From Streptomyces flavofungini (lineage in GTDB: Bacteria; Actinomycetota; Actinomycetes; Streptomycetales; Streptomycetaceae), in NCBI RefSeq assembly GCF_030388665.1, contig NZ_CP128846.1, positions 2,830,001-2,894,000 of the forward strand: DNA of 64,000 nt. Direction: 5' to 3'. Made by a program: the position numbers and the translations under genes. The notes beneath the pieces are model-generated. The model worked only from the letters and a program-made list of their open reading frames with translations. It made no database searches and was not told the origin of the DNA. Shown here piece after piece: positions 61,993 to 64,000 of the stretch. Positions within the stretch are counted from its first letter, which is position 1. Every line of letters starts with the position of its first letter.

Positions 61993-64000
61993 ATGCCTCA
62001 ACCCCGTAAGGCCTCAAGGGAGTTCACCGTCCGACCGCGCACCGGACGCATCCCCGTCCTTGACGTGGCACCGGTCGTGCACGGCGGGCGCGCCCCCGCC
62101 AAAGCCGTCGTCGGCGAGACGTTCCAGGTCACCGCCACCCTCTTCCGCGAAGGCCACGACGCGGTGGGCGGCAACGTCGTGCTGCGGGACCCCTCGGGGC
62201 ACCCAGGACCCTGGACCCCGATGCGGGAGCTGGCGCCGGGCACCGACCGGTGGGGCGCGCGGGTCACGCCCGACCGGGAGGGTGAGTGGACCTTCGCCGT
62301 GGAGGCGTGGGGCGATCCGGTGACGACCTGGCGGCACCACGCGGGGATCAAGATACCCGCGGGCATCGACACCGAGCTGGTCCTGGAGGAGGGCGCCCGG
62401 CTGTACGAACGCGCCGCCGCGGAGCTGCCCACACCCCCGGCCACCACCGCGACCACGGCCACCACGCCCGCCCCCGCCGCGGACGCGCCCCCCGCCCCCG
62501 CCGAGATCCTCCGCACCGCCGCAGCCGCCCTGCGCGACCGCACCCGCAGGCCCGCCGCCAGGCTCGCCGCCGCCCTCACCCCCGAGGTGGACGCCGTCCT
62601 CGCCCGGCACCCACTGCGCGAGCCGCTGAGCTCCAGCGAGGAGTTCCCGCTCCGGGTGGACCGCGAGCGGGCGCTCTTCGGAGCCTGGTACGAGTTCTTC
62701 CCGCGCTCGGAGGGCGCCGTGGTCCGCGAGGGCGCCCCGCCCGTCAGCGGCACCTTCCGCACGGCCGCCGGGCGCCTGCCCGCCATCGCGGACATGGGCT
62801 TCGACGTCGTCTACCTGCCGCCGATCCACCCCATCGGCAGCACCTTCCGCAAGGGCCCGAACAACTCCCTCTCGGCCGGACCCCACGACGTCGGCGTGCC
62901 CTGGGCCATCGGCTCTCCGGAGGGCGGCCACGACGCCGTCCACCCGGACCTCGGCACCCTGGAGGACTTCGACGCGTTCGTGGGCGAGGCCGGACGGCTC
63001 GGCATGGAGGTGGCCCTGGACTTCGCGCTCCAGTGCTCGCCGGACCACCCGTGGGTGGACAAGCACCCCGACTGGTTCGCCCACCGGGCGGACGGCACCA
63101 TCGCGTACGCGGAGAACCCGCCGAAGAAGTACCAGGACATCTATCCGCTGGCCTTCGACCGGGACCTGCCGGGCCTGGTGGCCGAGACCGTGCGGCTGCT
63201 GCGGTTCTGGATGGGGCACGGCGTGCGGGTCTTCCGCGTCGACAACCCGCACACCAAACCCGTCGTGTTCTGGGAGGAGGTGCTCGCCGAGATCCACCGC
63301 ACCGACCCGGACGTGCTGTTCCTCGCGGAGGCCTTCACCCGCCCCGCGATGCTGCGCACCCTCGCGGCGATCGGCTTCCACCAGTCGTACACGTACTTCA
63401 CCTGGCGCAACTCGAAGCAGGAACTCACCGACTATCTGAAGGAGTTGGCGGGTGAGACCGCGCATTTTCTGCGGCCCAACTTCTTCGTCAACACCCCTGA
63501 CATCCTGCACGCCTACCTCCAGGACGGCGGGCGGCCCGCGTTCGCGGCGCGCGCGGTGCTCGCCGCGACGCTCTCGCCGACGTGGGGCATGTACAGCGGC
63601 TTCGAGCTGTGCGAGAACACCCCGGCACGCCCCGGCAGCGAGGAGTACCTGGACTCGGAGAAGTACCAGCTGCGCCCGCGCGACTGGGCGGCCGCCGAGC
63701 GCACGGGCACCACCATCGCGCCCCTGATCCGCACCCTGAACCGGGTCCGGCGCGCCAACCCGGCCCTCGCCACCCTCCGCGACCTGCACTTCCACGAGGT
63801 CGACAACGACTCGATGATCGCCTACTCCAAGTCGGCGTCGGGCACCGACGGTTCGAACACGGTTCTGGTGGTCGTCAACCTCGACCCCCACCACACCCAG
63901 GAAGCCACCGTCTCGTTGAACATGCCACAACTCGGGCTCCCCTGGCACGAGTCCGTGCCGGTGCGCGACGAGCTCACCGGCGAGACCTACCACTGGGGCA
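61993..64000 (+). CDS. glgE: Alpha-1,4-glucan:maltose-1-phosphate maltosyltransferase (3' end outside window)
   Basis: 669 codons are present and the frame runs off the right edge; family members have about 660-700 residues, so only a short tail is missing. GlgE extends alpha-glucan with maltose from maltose 1-phosphate. An N-terminal immunoglobulin-like domain (to ~residue 120) precedes a GH13_3 barrel with nucleophile D417 (FRVDNPHTKP) and acid/base E446 (FLAEAFTRP), 29 residues apart as in S. coelicolor GlgE. AGGAG lies 5 nt before ATG 61993. A Thr/Ala/Pro run occurs near residues 145-165. Confidence 0.95.
   Translation, partial: MPQPRKASREFTVRPRTGRIPVLDVAPVVHGGRAPAKAVVGETFQVTATLFREGHDAVGGNVVLRDPSGHPGPWTPMRELAPGTDRWGARVTPDREGEWTFAVEAWGDPVTTWRHHAGIKIPAGIDTELVLEEGARLYERAAAELPTPPATTATTATTPAPAADAPPAPAEILRTAAAALRDRTRRPAARLAAALTPEVDAVLARHPLREPLSSSEEFPLRVDRERALFGAWYEFFPRSEGAVVREGAPPVSGTFRTAAGRLPAIADMGFDVVYLPPIHPIGSTFRKGPNNSLSAGPHDVGVPWAIGSPEGGHDAVHPDLGTLEDFDAFVGEAGRLGMEVALDFALQCSPDHPWVDKHPDWFAHRADGTIAYAENPPKKYQDIYPLAFDRDLPGLVAETVRLLRFWMGHGVRVFRVDNPHTKPVVFWEEVLAEIHRTDPDVLFLAEAFTRPAMLRTLAAIGFHQSYTYFTWRNSKQELTDYLKELAGETAHFLRPNFFVNTPDILHAYLQDGGRPAFAARAVLAATLSPTWGMYSGFELCENTPARPGSEEYLDSEKYQLRPRDWAAAERTGTTIAPLIRTLNRVRRANPALATLRDLHFHEVDNDSMIAYSKSASGTDGSNTVLVVVNLDPHHTQEATVSLNMPQLGLPWHESVPVRDELTGETYHWG

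Overview
The window is chromosomal DNA of a high-GC actinomycete, almost certainly a Streptomyces. Third codon positions are nearly all G or C, GTG and TTG starts are common, there are many Tat or lipoprotein signals, and the gene set is typical: streptogrisin-type protease, GlgE, Ser/Thr kinases with PQQ ectodomains, paired L,D-transpeptidases. From memory, and not checked, the order resembles the S. coelicolor SCO5440-SCO5480 interval, inverted. No rRNA, tRNA, CRISPR array, prophage, insertion sequence or biosynthetic cluster was seen.

Layout. 0.1-1.7 kb: acyl-CoA thioesterase and TRIC-family channel. 1.9-8.4 kb: a complete peptide ABC importer on the minus strand (permease, binding lipoprotein, permease, two ATPases). 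8.7-12.1 kb: two SseB-family proteins, separated by a repeat-rich non-coding stretch, and a P-loop kinase-like protein. 12.3-17.0 kb: a tandem glycine riboswitch followed by gcvT, gcvH, glyA and sdaA, a route from excess glycine through serine to pyruvate; gcvP is not here. 17-27 kb: secreted PI-PLC, GH25 lysozyme, AraC regulator with divergent oxidoreductase, nadE, class A beta-lactamase, EF-hand protein, beta-propeller and deacetylase lipoproteins, an anti-sigma-type ATPase, a crotonase. 27.4-30.1 kb: two adjacent L,D-transpeptidases. 30.3-35.4 kb: glgX, a LysR regulator and a chitin-binding streptogrisin-type protease. 35.5-43.9 kb: response regulator, histidine kinase and ABC-2 exporter in one minus-strand operon, divergent from a heterodimeric ABC exporter whose subunits carry simple-sequence expansions. 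43.9-46.2 kb: FAD monooxygenase and a truncated metallo-beta-lactamase gene. 46.9-50.6 kb: two paralogous M4 metalloproteases that share an upstream element. 50.8-64 kb: glgP, two PQQ-ectodomain kinases, VOC and hemerythrin proteins, subtilisin-like protease, and glgE running off the right edge.

Themes. Four secreted proteases plus a peptide importer suggest extracellular proteolysis and peptide uptake. glgX, glgP and glgE belong to alpha-glucan turnover. The glycine/serine operon, with two SseB ('enhanced serine sensitivity') paralogs next to it, suggests amino-acid overflow control. The least explained features are intergenic: a dispersed element of about 25 bp, several tandem arrays, a 21-bp inverted repeat with a 63-nt loop, and the 35-nt element shared by the two M4 protease genes. 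I found no convincing wholly new multigene system.
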